From the NCBI GenBank assembly GCA_050248275.1, contig JBFWSR010000003.1, forward strand, positions 124,001-188,000: a stretch of DNA of 64,000 bases, written 5' to 3'. Positions within the stretch are counted from its first letter, which is position 1. Each line of letters begins with the position of its first letter. The position numbers and the translations under genes were made by a program. The notes beneath the pieces are model-generated. The model was not told the origin of the DNA. It saw nothing but the letters and a program-made list of their open reading frames with translations, and made no database searches. This DNA is from CAILZL01 sp050248275. GTDB taxonomy: Bacteria; Pseudomonadota; Gammaproteobacteria; Steroidobacterales; Steroidobacteraceae. This document shows positions 50,733-59,523 of the stretch, in pieces.

Positions 50733-52529
50733 ATGGAAAAATTGTTGTTGAGGATTTGTGGCCTAGTGGTTGAGCTTTGCATGTTGGCGGCATGTAATCG
50801 CCATCACCAGGTTCAAATACCTTCAGCGCCAGCAGCGCCTACCATTTCGGTAGACCATACGGCTAACCAAGTGGTGTTGAGTTGGGCTCCTGTCAGTGAG
50901 GCAGACTATTTTGTTATCAAAAAGGACTCTACAGGTGTATCTGGTTTCAGCCAGATAGGCACCAGCCTAACGGCCACATATTCCGATCACTTTGCCTCAC
51001 TGACGGATTGGATCACAGCCCGTTACAAGGTTGCCGCCTGTAGTCGAGGGGGGTGTTCGGACTCCGTTGTTGTCGCGGCGTACTCGAATCAATTGATCAA
51101 CTACTTCAAAGCGTCCAATACGGGAATTGGTGATAATTTTGGCTACAGTGTGGCTTTATCTGCCGATGGCACGACTCTAGCGGTCGGTGCGTATAACGAA
51201 GGGTCCGCCGCTAGTGGTATTGATGGCGATCAGCTTGATAACAGCGCTCCAAACAGTGGTGCGGTTTATGTGTTTACCCGGACCGGAGTAAGCTGGTCTC
51301 AGCAAGCTTACCTAAAAGCCTCAAACTCGGAGGCTTCTGATTTGTTCGGTATCAGTCTATCTTTATCTGCTGACGGTAGTGAGCTGGCTGTCGGTGCGAC
51401 TGGAGAATCTAGCGGGGCTTCGTCTGTTAATGGCAATGAAACCGATAACAGCGCTCCATCGAGTGGCGCTGTGTATTTGTTTGCGCGTAGCGGAACAACG
51501 TGGACGCAATATGCATATATCAAAGCTTCTAATGCAGAGACTTTCGATTTGTTTGGTTCTAGCGTGGCACTTGCCGGTGATGGCAAAACGTTAGCTGTAG
51601 GTGCGCTAGAGGAGGATAGCTTAGCCACCGGAGTTAACGGTAACCAATCAAATGGTCCGTATGGCATATATGTGCAGAGCGGTGCAGCCTACGTCTTCGT
51701 ACTCAAAAATTCAGCATGGGTCCAAGAAGCCTATATTAAAGCTTCTAATTCCAGTGGACTCGACTACTTCGGAAATTGTGTCGCATTATCAAATGACGGC
51801 AATACACTTGTAGTTGGAGCCGAGGCAGAACGAAGCACTGCCACGGGCGTGAATGGCGATCAGTCTGATAAAAGTGGTCTAGGGAACGGTGCGGCGTATG
51901 TGTTTACTCGTAGCGGAACCAATTGGACGCAGCAGGCGTACATTAAAGGTTCTAACACGGGTCCTGAAGATTACTTCGGTTTCAGCGTGTCGCTATCAGC
52001 CGATGGTGACACACTGGCAATTGGGGCGTTGGGTGAGGATAGTAATACTTCTGGGGTGAACGGCGATCAGTCGGACGACAGCGCTGAGGCAAGCGGCGCG
52101 GCATATGTGTTCACACGTGTTGGCAATATATGGACACAGCAATCCTTCATCAAAGCCTCCAATCCAGACCCCTATGATGATTTTGGCTATACGGTGGCAT
52201 TGTCTGCCAGTGGTAATTTGCTGGTAGTGGGATCACCCTTGGAAAGCGGTAATTCCATTGGCGTGAATGGCAATGAGTCGGATAATAGTAAGTCCGGTAG
52301 CGGCGCAGTCTACTTGTTCACTAGGACCAACGAACTGTGGGCGCAGCGCGCTTATCTCAAATCACCCAATACAGGGGTGGACGATATATTTGGATTCAAT
52401 GCTGCTCTTTCTGCCGACGGTAACACTCTGGCTGTGGGGGCAACGAGCGAGGATAGTAGTTCCACAGGATTAAACGGCAATCAAGCGGACGAGGATGCAC
52501 CAGCGAGTGGTGCGGTTTTTGTGTTCTAG
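50733..52529 (+). CDS. FG-GAP-repeat lipoprotein
   Basis: The 598-residue protein has a lipobox (LCMLAAC), an FnIII-like domain (about 30-125), then seven copies of a ~65-residue unit. Each unit has [YF]-[IL]-K-x-S-N...D-x-F-G, then LSADGxxLAVGA, a Ca-binding-like DNS/DDS stretch and SGAVYVFTR. Seven FG-GAP repeats should close into one beta-propeller, as in integrin-like surface proteins. It should be anchored to the outer membrane. The gene's base composition is AT-richer than its neighbours and it sits between tRNA-Thr and the tRNA's partial copy, so it was probably acquired horizontally. Confidence 0.8.
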   Translation: MEKLLLRICGLVVELCMLAACNRHHQVQIPSAPAAPTISVDHTANQVVLSWAPVSEADYFVIKKDSTGVSGFSQIGTSLTATYSDHFASLTDWITARYKVAACSRGGCSDSVVVAAYSNQLINYFKASNTGIGDNFGYSVALSADGTTLAVGAYNEGSAASGIDGDQLDNSAPNSGAVYVFTRTGVSWSQQAYLKASNSEASDLFGISLSLSADGSELAVGATGESSGASSVNGNETDNSAPSSGAVYLFARSGTTWTQYAYIKASNAETFDLFGSSVALAGDGKTLAVGALEEDSLATGVNGNQSNGPYGIYVQSGAAYVFVLKNSAWVQEAYIKASNSSGLDYFGNCVALSNDGNTLVVGAEAERSTATGVNGDQSDKSGLGNGAAYVFTRSGTNWTQQAYIKGSNTGPEDYFGFSVSLSADGDTLAIGALGEDSNTSGVNGDQSDDSAEASGAAYVFTRVGNIWTQQSFIKASNPDPYDDFGYTVALSASGNLLVVGSPLESGNSIGVNGNESDNSKSGSGAVYLFTRTNELWAQRAYLKSPNTGVDDIFGFNAALSADGNTLAVGATSEDSSSTGLNGNQADEDAPASGAVFVF

Positions 52530-52645
52530 CTTCAATTTGGAGCAACTCATACGTTTAGCTGCGCTGCTGTGGGGGGCATCTTTGGGGCATGGGAAAAGTC
52601 AGCTAGATAAAGTTACTGTTTATCAATTAGTAGTTGGGTCGTAAC

Positions 52646-52675
52646 TTCGAATCCCTCAATCGCACCATTTCAACA
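52646..52675 (+). repeat. Degenerate duplicate of the tRNA-Thr 3' end (att-like)
   Basis: These 30 bases match 50657-50687 of the tRNA-Thr gene and its flank (TTCGAATCCCTCA, then CACCATTTCAACA), with one substitution and one deleted base. Such duplications arise when elements integrate at a tRNA. It marks the right end of the FG-GAP islet. Confidence 0.7.
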
Positions 52676-52709
52676 TCCAAGAGCGTCCCGTCCTCTCCAT
52701 CCTGTTCCA

Positions 52710-53144
52710 CTACTGATTCCTGGTTTCCAGCTGGCAGCCTTGCTCCCGATATTGCCTGTAGCGTTCGCGGGCATGCTGTTTGCGTTGCGGATCGGCGTCC
52801 ACCACTTCGCAGATGCGGGTGAAGGCATTGCCGGCTTCCGGCAGGGCATCGCTCAAGTTGATGAGTAATGTTTGCAACTCGGCCGGTATGGTATCCACTG
52901 TGCCGATCACGGCCATGATACGCGGATGTGTGTGGGAGGACGCGCTGAGGATTTCATGCGGAATGAATGCCTGGTCGCGGAAGGTCCACAGCGCGTCATC
53001 CATGCGTCTGGCTTCCTCACTGCTGGCCACGCGTACATAGCTGCGTTGGCCTTGTTCGTAAGCCTGTTCGACCAGCCTGCAGGCGTGGCGCAGGCGCGCT
53101 GTCTCGCCTGCTTCGCTGAGAATGTGGAACTCGACCTGTGTCAT
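52710..53144 (-). CDS. holC: DNA polymerase III chi subunit
   Basis: HolC links the clamp loader with SSB during replication. The 144-residue protein matches the chi family: RACRLVEQAYEQGQRSYVRV-like sequence, then DDALWTFRDQAFIPHEI and ADPQRKQHARERYRQYREQG. It follows pepA by 37 bp on the same strand, the standard order. The usual downstream gene valS is not here; the FG-GAP islet interrupts synteny. Confidence 0.9.
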   Translation of the reverse strand: MTQVEFHILSEAGETARLRHACRLVEQAYEQGQRSYVRVASSEEARRMDDALWTFRDQAFIPHEILSASSHTHPRIMAVIGTVDTIPAELQTLLINLSDALPEAGNAFTRICEVVDADPQRKQHARERYRQYREQGCQLETRNQ

Positions 53145-53181
53145 GCGTGCGTATGACCCATTTTTGATTGCGGAAGCAGGC

Positions 53182-54672
53182 TTATTTGCTGTTGATGAGA
53201 TAGTCCATCAGTAACGGCACTGGACGGCCGGTGCCTCCTTTGTTTGCGCCGGACAGCCACGCTGTGCCTGCGATGTCCAAGTGCGCCCATTTGAGGTCCT
53301 GGGTGAATTTGGCCAGGAAGCAGGCGGCCGTGATGGCGCCGCCTTCACGGCCGCCAATGTTGGCCATGTCGGCAAAGTTGCTTTTGAGCTGATCGGCATA
53401 TTCTTCGTCCGATGGCATGGGCCAGGCGCCATCTTCGGCGCGCTTGCCTGCGCTGCTGAGCGCCGCGCTCAGTTCATCGTCATTGCTGAACAATCCGGAA
53501 TACTGGTTGCCCAGTGCGATGACGCAGGCGCCGGTCAGGGTGGCAATGTCGATGACTGCCTTGGGTGCGAAACGACGGGCGTAGGTGAGTGCGTCGCACA
53601 GAATCAGGCGGCCTTCCGCATCGGTGTTGAGCACTTCGATGGTTTGACCCGACATGCTCTTGACGATGTCGCCGGGTTTGGTGGCTCTGCCGCTGGGCAT
53701 GTTTTCGCAAGTGGGAATCACGCCCACCAGATTGATTGGCAGCTTGAGTTCGACGACTGCCTTGAACACGCCCAGCACGGTGGCAGCGCCGCACATGTCG
53801 TACTTCATTTCATCCATGGCGGTGGCGGGTTTGATGGAGATGCCGCCGGTGTCAAAGGTAATGCCCTTGCCGACCAGAGCGATGGGCGCTTCCTTGGCCT
53901 TGCCGCCATGGTATTCCAGCACAATCAGGCGCGGCGGCTCGTCAGAGCCGGCTGTCACTGACAGGAATGCCCCCATCTTCAGCTTGCGGATCTCGGCCAG
54001 TTCCAGCACCCGCAGTTTCAAACTGCCGCGATGATCGCGTGCCATTTGCTGCGCGGTTTTGGCAAGGTAGGTGGGGGTGCAGATGTTGGCGGGCAGGTTG
54101 CCCAGATCGCGGGTGAGCGACATACCCATGGCGATGCCCGCGCCCTGTTTCAGGCCTTTTTCCGCCTGCACACGCTCCGGCGTGCCGAGAATGGCGATGC
54201 TGAGCTTCTTCAGTGCCGGCACGGGCGGCTTTTTGGCGGTTTTCAGGTCCGGAATGCGATAAGTGTTGTGTGCCGCCACTTCAGCGCTACAACGGCCCAG
54301 ATAGTACGCGTTGGTGGCCGCCACGGTTTCCTGTGAAAGATAACTGGTGGCCTGTACGCTACCTGTTCTGGTTACGGCGGTCAGTGCTGCACCCAGAGCC
54401 TTGCGATATTGCTTGCGGCCGAATTTGTCTTTGGGTCCCAGACCCACCAGCAGCACACGGGAAGCGGTGATGCCTTTGGGCTCGGACAAGAGCAGCGTTT
54501 CGCCCAGTTTGCCGCGGACATCACCTTGCTTGACCAGACGCGATAACTGTTTGCCCAGTTTGCCATCCAGTTCGGTGGCGGCAGCACTGAGCAGGCCTTT
54601 TTCATATACGCCGACAATGGCGCAGTCGGTGCGTTGACGGATCACTGAAGCAGAAACGGCATGCAATTCCAT
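53182..54672 (-). CDS. pepA: Leucyl aminopeptidase
   Basis: PepA is a hexameric two-metal M17 aminopeptidase that in Enterobacteria also acts as a DNA-binding architectural protein. The 496-residue protein has the catalytic region VGKGITFDTGGISIKPATAM and the signature NTDAEGRL near residue 350. The Lys and Asp metal ligands are present. It is divergent from lptF, a conserved arrangement. Confidence 0.96.
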   Translation of the reverse strand: MELHAVSASVIRQRTDCAIVGVYEKGLLSAAATELDGKLGKQLSRLVKQGDVRGKLGETLLLSEPKGITASRVLLVGLGPKDKFGRKQYRKALGAALTAVTRTGSVQATSYLSQETVAATNAYYLGRCSAEVAAHNTYRIPDLKTAKKPPVPALKKLSIAILGTPERVQAEKGLKQGAGIAMGMSLTRDLGNLPANICTPTYLAKTAQQMARDHRGSLKLRVLELAEIRKLKMGAFLSVTAGSDEPPRLIVLEYHGGKAKEAPIALVGKGITFDTGGISIKPATAMDEMKYDMCGAATVLGVFKAVVELKLPINLVGVIPTCENMPSGRATKPGDIVKSMSGQTIEVLNTDAEGRLILCDALTYARRFAPKAVIDIATLTGACVIALGNQYSGLFSNDDELSAALSSAGKRAEDGAWPMPSDEEYADQLKSNFADMANIGGREGGAITAACFLAKFTQDLKWAHLDIAGTAWLSGANKGGTGRPVPLLMDYLINSK

Positions 54673-54851
54673 AATGTTATTTACCTTGGTAACGGCATCG
54701 CTAAACTTGGGCGGGTTGAATTCGTGCTGCGCTCATTGCGTGATGCATCGGGCGCGGAGCGTGAGTGTAACGGGCGCGACCCTATTTTGTGAGTGGGTCG
54801 GGTTGAATGCCCGTTTAATCTATCCAGGCTTTTTGTGCAGATCCTTTATTG

Positions 54852-55943
54852 ATGCGAATTGTTGAGCGATACATTTTTCGTGAAGTGCTGCAGGCCTGGG
54901 TGGGCGTGACCCTGGTGCTGTTGATCATTCTGTTGTCCAACCAGTTGGCGACCGTATTGTCGCGTGCGGCTTCCGGCGGATTTTCCGGCAGCGTGGTGCT
55001 GATTCTGTTGTGGCTTACATCGCTGGAGCAGTTGGTGGTGCTGGTGCCGATTGGCTTGTTCCTGGCCATCATGCTGGCGTTGGGCAGGCTGTATCACGAA
55101 AGCGAACTGACGGCGATGCAGGCCTGCGGCCTCGGCAATCGTGCCCTGTTGCGACCCATCCTGATTCTGGCGGTGCTGGCAGCCGCTCTGCTGGCCTGGC
55201 TGGCCTTTCAGGTCGTGCCGCAATCCGCGCAACAGGCAATGGATATCCGCAGTCAGGCCTTGCGCGAAGCGCGTTTTGCGCGGCTGGAGCCGGGCAAGTT
55301 CCGCAGTTTCGGTGGCAACAGTGACATGGTGTTTTACGCTGAAAGCGTGGATGACCAGGAGGTTTTGCACAATATTTATGCTGAACGGGCGGTGGGTCAG
55401 AAACTGGAAATCTGGACGGCGCGTCGTGCGGTGCAGCGTGGCATCGGCGAACAGCAGCAGACATTTGTGCTGTATGACGGCGAACGTTACGAAGGCATTC
55501 CCGGCAGCAATGAATTCCGCATCATCGAGTTTGCGGAAGGAGGGATTCCGATAAGCCTTCCGGAGGTGGGCGGATATGCATCCAGGCGTGACATGCAGCC
55601 CACGCTGAAATTGCTGGGTTCTGCCGATGCGCAGGATCGCGCCGAACTGCAGCGACGTCTGTCCACGCCGCTCATGGCGTTGGTGCTGGCGGTGCTGGCG
55701 GTGCCGTTGTCGCGTTTGCGTCCTCGTCAGGGACGTTATGCGCGAGTGGGTTATTTCATACTGGTTTATTTGTTCTATTCGGGGTTGCTGGTGGTTGCCG
55801 GCGACATCATGGTGCGCGGCAAGATACCTCAATGGCTGGGTATGTGGTGGGTGCATGCCGTGGGATTGTTGCTGGCGCTGCTCATGTGGTGGCGTGGGAA
55901 CAGTCTGCGGTGGTGGCCGCAGCGCCAGTTGGTGAAGGCATAA
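54852..55943 (+). CDS. lptF: LPS export permease LptF
   Basis: LptF with LptG forms the membrane part of the ABC transporter that extracts lipopolysaccharide. The 363-residue protein has six transmembrane helices and a central periplasmic beta-jellyroll; RYIFREVLQAWVGVTLVLLIILLSNQ is the typical start. ATG 54852 is used; a TTG three bases upstream is less likely. lptG starts 3 bp downstream. Confidence 0.93.
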   Translation: MRIVERYIFREVLQAWVGVTLVLLIILLSNQLATVLSRAASGGFSGSVVLILLWLTSLEQLVVLVPIGLFLAIMLALGRLYHESELTAMQACGLGNRALLRPILILAVLAAALLAWLAFQVVPQSAQQAMDIRSQALREARFARLEPGKFRSFGGNSDMVFYAESVDDQEVLHNIYAERAVGQKLEIWTARRAVQRGIGEQQQTFVLYDGERYEGIPGSNEFRIIEFAEGGIPISLPEVGGYASRRDMQPTLKLLGSADAQDRAELQRRLSTPLMALVLAVLAVPLSRLRPRQGRYARVGYFILVYLFYSGLLVVAGDIMVRGKIPQWLGMWWVHAVGLLLALLMWWRGNSLRWWPQRQLVKA

Positions 55944-55946
55944 ATC

Positions 55947-57014
55947 ATGTCGGTATTGTCGCGTTACATCATTCGCGCCGTGCTGGGCTACACCGCATTG
56001 GTGATGGCGGTGCTGCTGATGCTGATCGGCCTGTATCTGTTTCTTACGCAGCTCGATGAGCTGGGCTCCGGCCGTTATGGAGCGCTGGATGCACTTGTGG
56101 TGGTGGCGTGCCGGTTGCCGCAGCAAGCGTTTACGTTATTGCCGATCGGTGCGCTCATGGGATCGTTGTTGGCGCTGGGAAATCTGGCGCGATCAAGCGA
56201 GTTGATCGTCATGCGCGCTTCAGGCGTATCGGTATTTCGCCTGGCCGGTTGGGTGGCGATGGCCGGCGTATTACTGACGATTCTGACGTGGGGTATTGGC
56301 GATTATCTGGCGCCTCCGGCCGAACAGTTTGCCAGCCGCTACAAGAGTCTGGCCAAAACCAATCAGTACAGCACGATTGGTAGCGAAGACTTGTGGGCCA
56401 AGGATGGCAATGTGTTTCTGTCAGTGCAGAAACAAAACAATGTGAATTCTTTTGGCGGGGTTTATGTGCTGCGATTCGATGAGCAGCGACGCCTGCAAAG
56501 CGTGGGGCGTGCGGACGCCGCCGAACTGGGCGATGGTCGATCCTGGCGATTGAAGCGCTATGCTGAAACCCGCTTTGAAACGGATCGCACCATTGCGACA
56601 CAACAGCCGAATCTGCAATTGGATACCAACCTTTCTGCAGAGTTTCTGGGGGCGGCGGCAACCGATCCTGAAAACCTGACGGGCACGGCGTTATTGCGTT
56701 ATATCCGTTATCTGAATGACAACAGACTTGAATCAAACGAATACAGGACCGCGTTCTGGTCACGTGTTGCCCGTACTTGTACGTTGCTGATCATTGTCAT
56801 GCTGGCAGTACCATTTTCATTTGGACCCATGCGTTCTACCGGAACCGGTACTCGCATGGTTGTGGGTGTGCTGGTCGGCGCTTTGTTTTTCCTGCTGGCT
56901 AAACTGCTCAGCAATGGTGGTACGGTTTATAACCTTGATCCTTTGATCATCGCGTGGGGACCCACGGCGGTGCTTGCTGTGGTGACTGCAATTGCTATTG
57001 CCAAGGTGCGTTGA
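55947..57014 (+). CDS. lptG: LPS export permease LptG
   Basis: The 355-residue protein is the partner of LptF: RYIIRAVLGYTALVMAVLLML, then helices around LIVMRASGVSVFRLAG and a periplasmic domain (WAKDGNVFLSVQ) with a C-terminal helix block. It is co-transcribed with lptF (3-bp gap). The RDD gene 59 bp downstream may be part of the same unit. Confidence 0.94.
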   Translation: MSVLSRYIIRAVLGYTALVMAVLLMLIGLYLFLTQLDELGSGRYGALDALVVVACRLPQQAFTLLPIGALMGSLLALGNLARSSELIVMRASGVSVFRLAGWVAMAGVLLTILTWGIGDYLAPPAEQFASRYKSLAKTNQYSTIGSEDLWAKDGNVFLSVQKQNNVNSFGGVYVLRFDEQRRLQSVGRADAAELGDGRSWRLKRYAETRFETDRTIATQQPNLQLDTNLSAEFLGAAATDPENLTGTALLRYIRYLNDNRLESNEYRTAFWSRVARTCTLLIIVMLAVPFSFGPMRSTGTGTRMVVGVLVGALFFLLAKLLSNGGTVYNLDPLIIAWGPTAVLAVVTAIAIAKVR

Positions 57015-57073
57015 GTGGACAGTTGCATCACTTGCGCAATCATCATGTCATCCATCAGGAAATAGTCTTGAGT

Positions 57074-57616
57074 ATGTCTGAATACCCATCGGTTACCGGA
57101 ACGCCGGCCGGCTTATTGCGTAGATTGGGCGCCATCGTGTCGGATTCGCTGGTGGTGCTTGGCTTGCTGTTGCTGGCCAGCATGTTGTTCATTCCGTTGT
57201 TGCAATTCCTTAATGCAAAAGCGATGGCTCCCAGCGAAGTGGGCTGGTTGTGGAGCGGTATTTACTGGGCATGGCTGTTGACGATATGGATCGCTTTTTT
57301 TGGATTTTTCTGGACGCGTCGCGGTCAGACCATCGGCATGCAGGCATGGCGTATCCGTCTGGAAGATGAGCGTGGGGCATTGTTGAATTGGTCGCATGCA
57401 TTGCGACGTTTATGGTTCGCAACATTGCCCTGGCTGCCATGTCTGGTCGTGCTGCGGCTTGCAGAGCATTATGGTTCTGACGTCCTCAAGCATCTGGGGC
57501 AGGGGTTGTCTTTGTTGGGTGCGGCGGGGCTGGTGCGATTGTGTTTTGATCCGCAAAAACGGACTTGGCATGACCGGATTTCAAAAAGTCGAGTAATAAT
57601 GCTGCCAAAGCCGTAA
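57074..57616 (+). CDS. RDD-family membrane protein
   Basis: The 180-residue protein has two N-terminal helices after the RRLGAIVSDSLVVL motif (the Arg-Asp signature of RDD proteins) and a third hydrophobic region. The function is unknown; some members transport Na+/H+. ATG 57074 is chosen, since the longer frame runs into lptG. It sits beside lptG in many gammaproteobacteria. Confidence 0.85.
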   Translation: MSEYPSVTGTPAGLLRRLGAIVSDSLVVLGLLLLASMLFIPLLQFLNAKAMAPSEVGWLWSGIYWAWLLTIWIAFFGFFWTRRGQTIGMQAWRIRLEDERGALLNWSHALRRLWFATLPWLPCLVVLRLAEHYGSDVLKHLGQGLSLLGAAGLVRLCFDPQKRTWHDRISKSRVIMLPKP

Positions 57617-57716
57617 AATTGGTGTTAGAATTGCTGCCTTGACGGTGATATTGATATTTCTTTTATAGATCAGTGGGTTGTGGATCCAGGTCAATAAAAG
57701 GCAATTCAAATAACAC

Positions 57717-57745
57717 TTGTATTGCACTGCAGCATTGCGTATATT
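57717..57745 (+). promoter_or_regulatory. Strong candidate sigma-70 promoter in the RDD-downstream gap
   Basis: TTGTAT (57717-57722), a 17-bp spacer and TATATT (57740-57745) are near consensus. No ORF follows on this strand, but a strong terminator lies 145 bp further, so it likely drives a small RNA. Confidence 0.6.
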
Positions 57746-57751
57746 GTGCAC

Positions 57752-57918
57752 CACAGCATGAGTTCGTGGCCACTTTGGAAGCTGTTTTCAAGTGGCTTGA
57801 CCGGATGAGCTTCGCTCTGGTCACGCGTCAGTAGTCACGCGAACGTTGGAAGCAAGGTTTCTGTTTCTTTGCTCGAATCCCCCTGATTGGCCGGTGTACT
57901 TGTACCCGGCCTTTTTTT
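57752..57918 (+). ncRNA. Candidate small RNA with terminator
   Basis: Between the promoter above and a rho-independent terminator (GGCCGG 57889-57894, CCGGCC 57906-57911, seven T's) the sequence folds into short hairpins: GCCACTT/AAGTGGC (57769-57796), GACC/GGTC (57799-57822) and CGCG/CGCG (57824-57841). GGA occurs three times (57777, 57803, 57848), twice in or beside loops, as in CsrA/RsmA-binding RNAs. No reading frame is supported. It could alternatively be a long 3' UTR of the RDD gene. Confidence 0.5.
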
Positions 57919-57935
57919 ATCCGCCAGATCGTCGC

Positions 57936-58706
57936 CTAACCGCGCAACTGTCTTTCGATATTGTTTTTATGGGCGCGCAAAATACGGCGTATCTCGGCTG
58001 CCGCAGGCCGTTCTGCCATGCGCGCAATCAGTTCGGTCAGCTCATGCCACTCGCGTCCCCATTTCAGCAGGCGCACCGCGTCGGCGATCACGATTTCTTG
58101 AATTCGGGCGTCGCCGGATTGCGTAGATACGTTCGTCGGCGTGGCCAGAGGTTTGGGAGCGGCCGGTTGACGCTTGGGTGAGGGGTCGGTCACCTGCCGC
58201 GGACTGGCTTTTTTGGCAGGTGTTTTCAGGCGAGGCATTTCACGGGTTCGTTCCACATCACCGCCGGTATGAGCGGGCGCTACCTTGACCTGTTGCATCT
58301 CCCGAGTGGCATCGTTTTCAGCGTTCCTGGATTTCTGGACAGGTGCTTCCTGAGTCACGTCATTGCTGGTCAGCGCCGGAGATGCTTTTTCGCGAGCGGA
58401 ATCAGCCAGCGGGATGTAACGTTTGATGTTCTGTATGCCGACCAGATTGGCCAGGAAGTGCATCAGCTCCAGCGATTCGGCAAAGGATTCGTCGTTGCTG
58501 GCGATATGGCTTTTGCACAAGGTTTTCAGTTGCAGGATCTTTTGCTGCGCCATTTCCAGGATCCAGCGGGCCGGACGTTCGTGTTCCGGCCACGGCTGTA
58601 TCTGCCGGTAGTTGGCATCATCCAGGTCCAGATATTTGAGATGCAGTTCGATGCTGGCGAGCCAGCGGTCGAGCATGTCCAGCACACGCTTGTCGGCGGG
58701 GGTCAT
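57936..58706 (-). CDS. Uncharacterised helical protein with Pro-rich linker
   Basis: The 256-residue protein has an all-helical N-terminal part (DKRVLDMLDRWLASIELHLKYLDLDDANYRQIQPW ... LLKTLCKSH-like sequence), a central low-complexity linker rich in Pro/Lys/Thr/Ala, and a C-terminal helical segment (VRLLKWGREWHELTELIARMAERPAAAEIRRILRAHKNNIERQ). No family was recognised. I chose ATG 58706, which has a good GGAG Shine-Dalgarno sequence; longer frames start at 58871 or 58823. It is convergent to the candidate sRNA. Confidence 0.6.
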   Translation of the reverse strand: MTPADKRVLDMLDRWLASIELHLKYLDLDDANYRQIQPWPEHERPARWILEMAQQKILQLKTLCKSHIASNDESFAESLELMHFLANLVGIQNIKRYIPLADSAREKASPALTSNDVTQEAPVQKSRNAENDATREMQQVKVAPAHTGGDVERTREMPRLKTPAKKASPRQVTDPSPKRQPAAPKPLATPTNVSTQSGDARIQEIVIADAVRLLKWGREWHELTELIARMAERPAAAEIRRILRAHKNNIERQLRG

Positions 58707-58970
58707 AGCAGCTCCATGATCATGCGCGGCATTATGCATGGCAATTGACAGCTTACTGTGAAGCAGGTGGCAGCGCCGACGGGCGGCCGTTTCGGTCGGG
58801 TGAGCGGCATCGGCAGGATTCATTATCTGGATGCTGTCACCGATTATTAATGATAAAAGTATGGTTGCCACTCACCATCCTGTTTGAGACCGCAAGTTTT
58901 CGGGGTGGATGAGGATGGTGGAATTGGTGCTCGCGTCGCGTTACGTACTCGTCAATTGGCACGCCTGTGT

Positions 58971-59282
58971 TCAGATGTCAGGCCGCCGCTTGGCCCAAGC
59001 CAATTTTTCGGCCGGCTTCATTTGCTTCAATGCGTATTCGGCTTGCAATGCGGCGGATTTGGTGGGGAATGGCTGTACGCCCAAAATTTTCAGTGGTGGA
59101 TTTGCGCGGGTGAATTTTGCTCCCCTGCCCATGACATGGGCGCGAAATCGTGTCTGCACATCCAATGTGATCCCGGTATAAGTACGGCCATCAGTGCATG
59201 CCAGAAGATAAAGCCACCATGTTTTTGTCGATGCCGATGCAGCGATATCGCTACTATTGATGGGCAGACTTCTAACGGTCAT
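58971..59282 (-). CDS. GIY-YIG-domain protein (YhbQ-like)
   Basis: This is a ~103-residue single-domain GIY-YIG nuclease-like protein with the pattern WWLYLLACTDGRTYTGITLDVQTRFRAH, then the conserved KSAALQAEYALKQMKPAEKLAW. YhbQ-type proteins act on DNA in some bacteria. The start is uncertain; ATG 59282 gives the usual N-terminal extension while the frame runs to 59354. It lies between a hypothetical gene and tRNA-Glu. Confidence 0.8.
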   Translation of the reverse strand: MTVRSLPINSSDIAASASTKTWWLYLLACTDGRTYTGITLDVQTRFRAHVMGRGAKFTRANPPLKILGVQPFPTKSAALQAEYALKQMKPAEKLAWAKRRPDI

Positions 59283-59366
59283 TTGGCGGGTTTGGTCGAA
59301 ACGTGCATTTCCGCGCGGTTTTCGTGCGAGGCAGACGGCAATTACAAAAGTCAAAGTCTGATTTCA

Positions 59367-59442
<76 letters not shown>

Positions 59443-59481
59443 GTGAGCAGAAGATGACGGGCGCTGCGTAAGAGGTGCGCT

Positions 59482-59509
59482 ATTATACGTAGACATGTCC
59501 TTTGCTCAA
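59482..59509 (-). promoter_or_regulatory. Promoter for tRNA-Glu
   Basis: On the minus strand, TTGAGC (59509-59504), a 16-bp spacer and a consensus TATAAT (59487-59482) lie 40 bp before the tRNA 5' end. The element overlaps the pcnB upstream region. Confidence 0.6.
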
Positions 59510-59523
59510 GCGGAACGCATTAG

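Noticed and set aside
54846..56126. 426-codon minus-strand ORF opposite lptF
   Set aside because: It overlaps lptF and the start of lptG, both clearly real, and its sequence is low-complexity His/Gln-rich.
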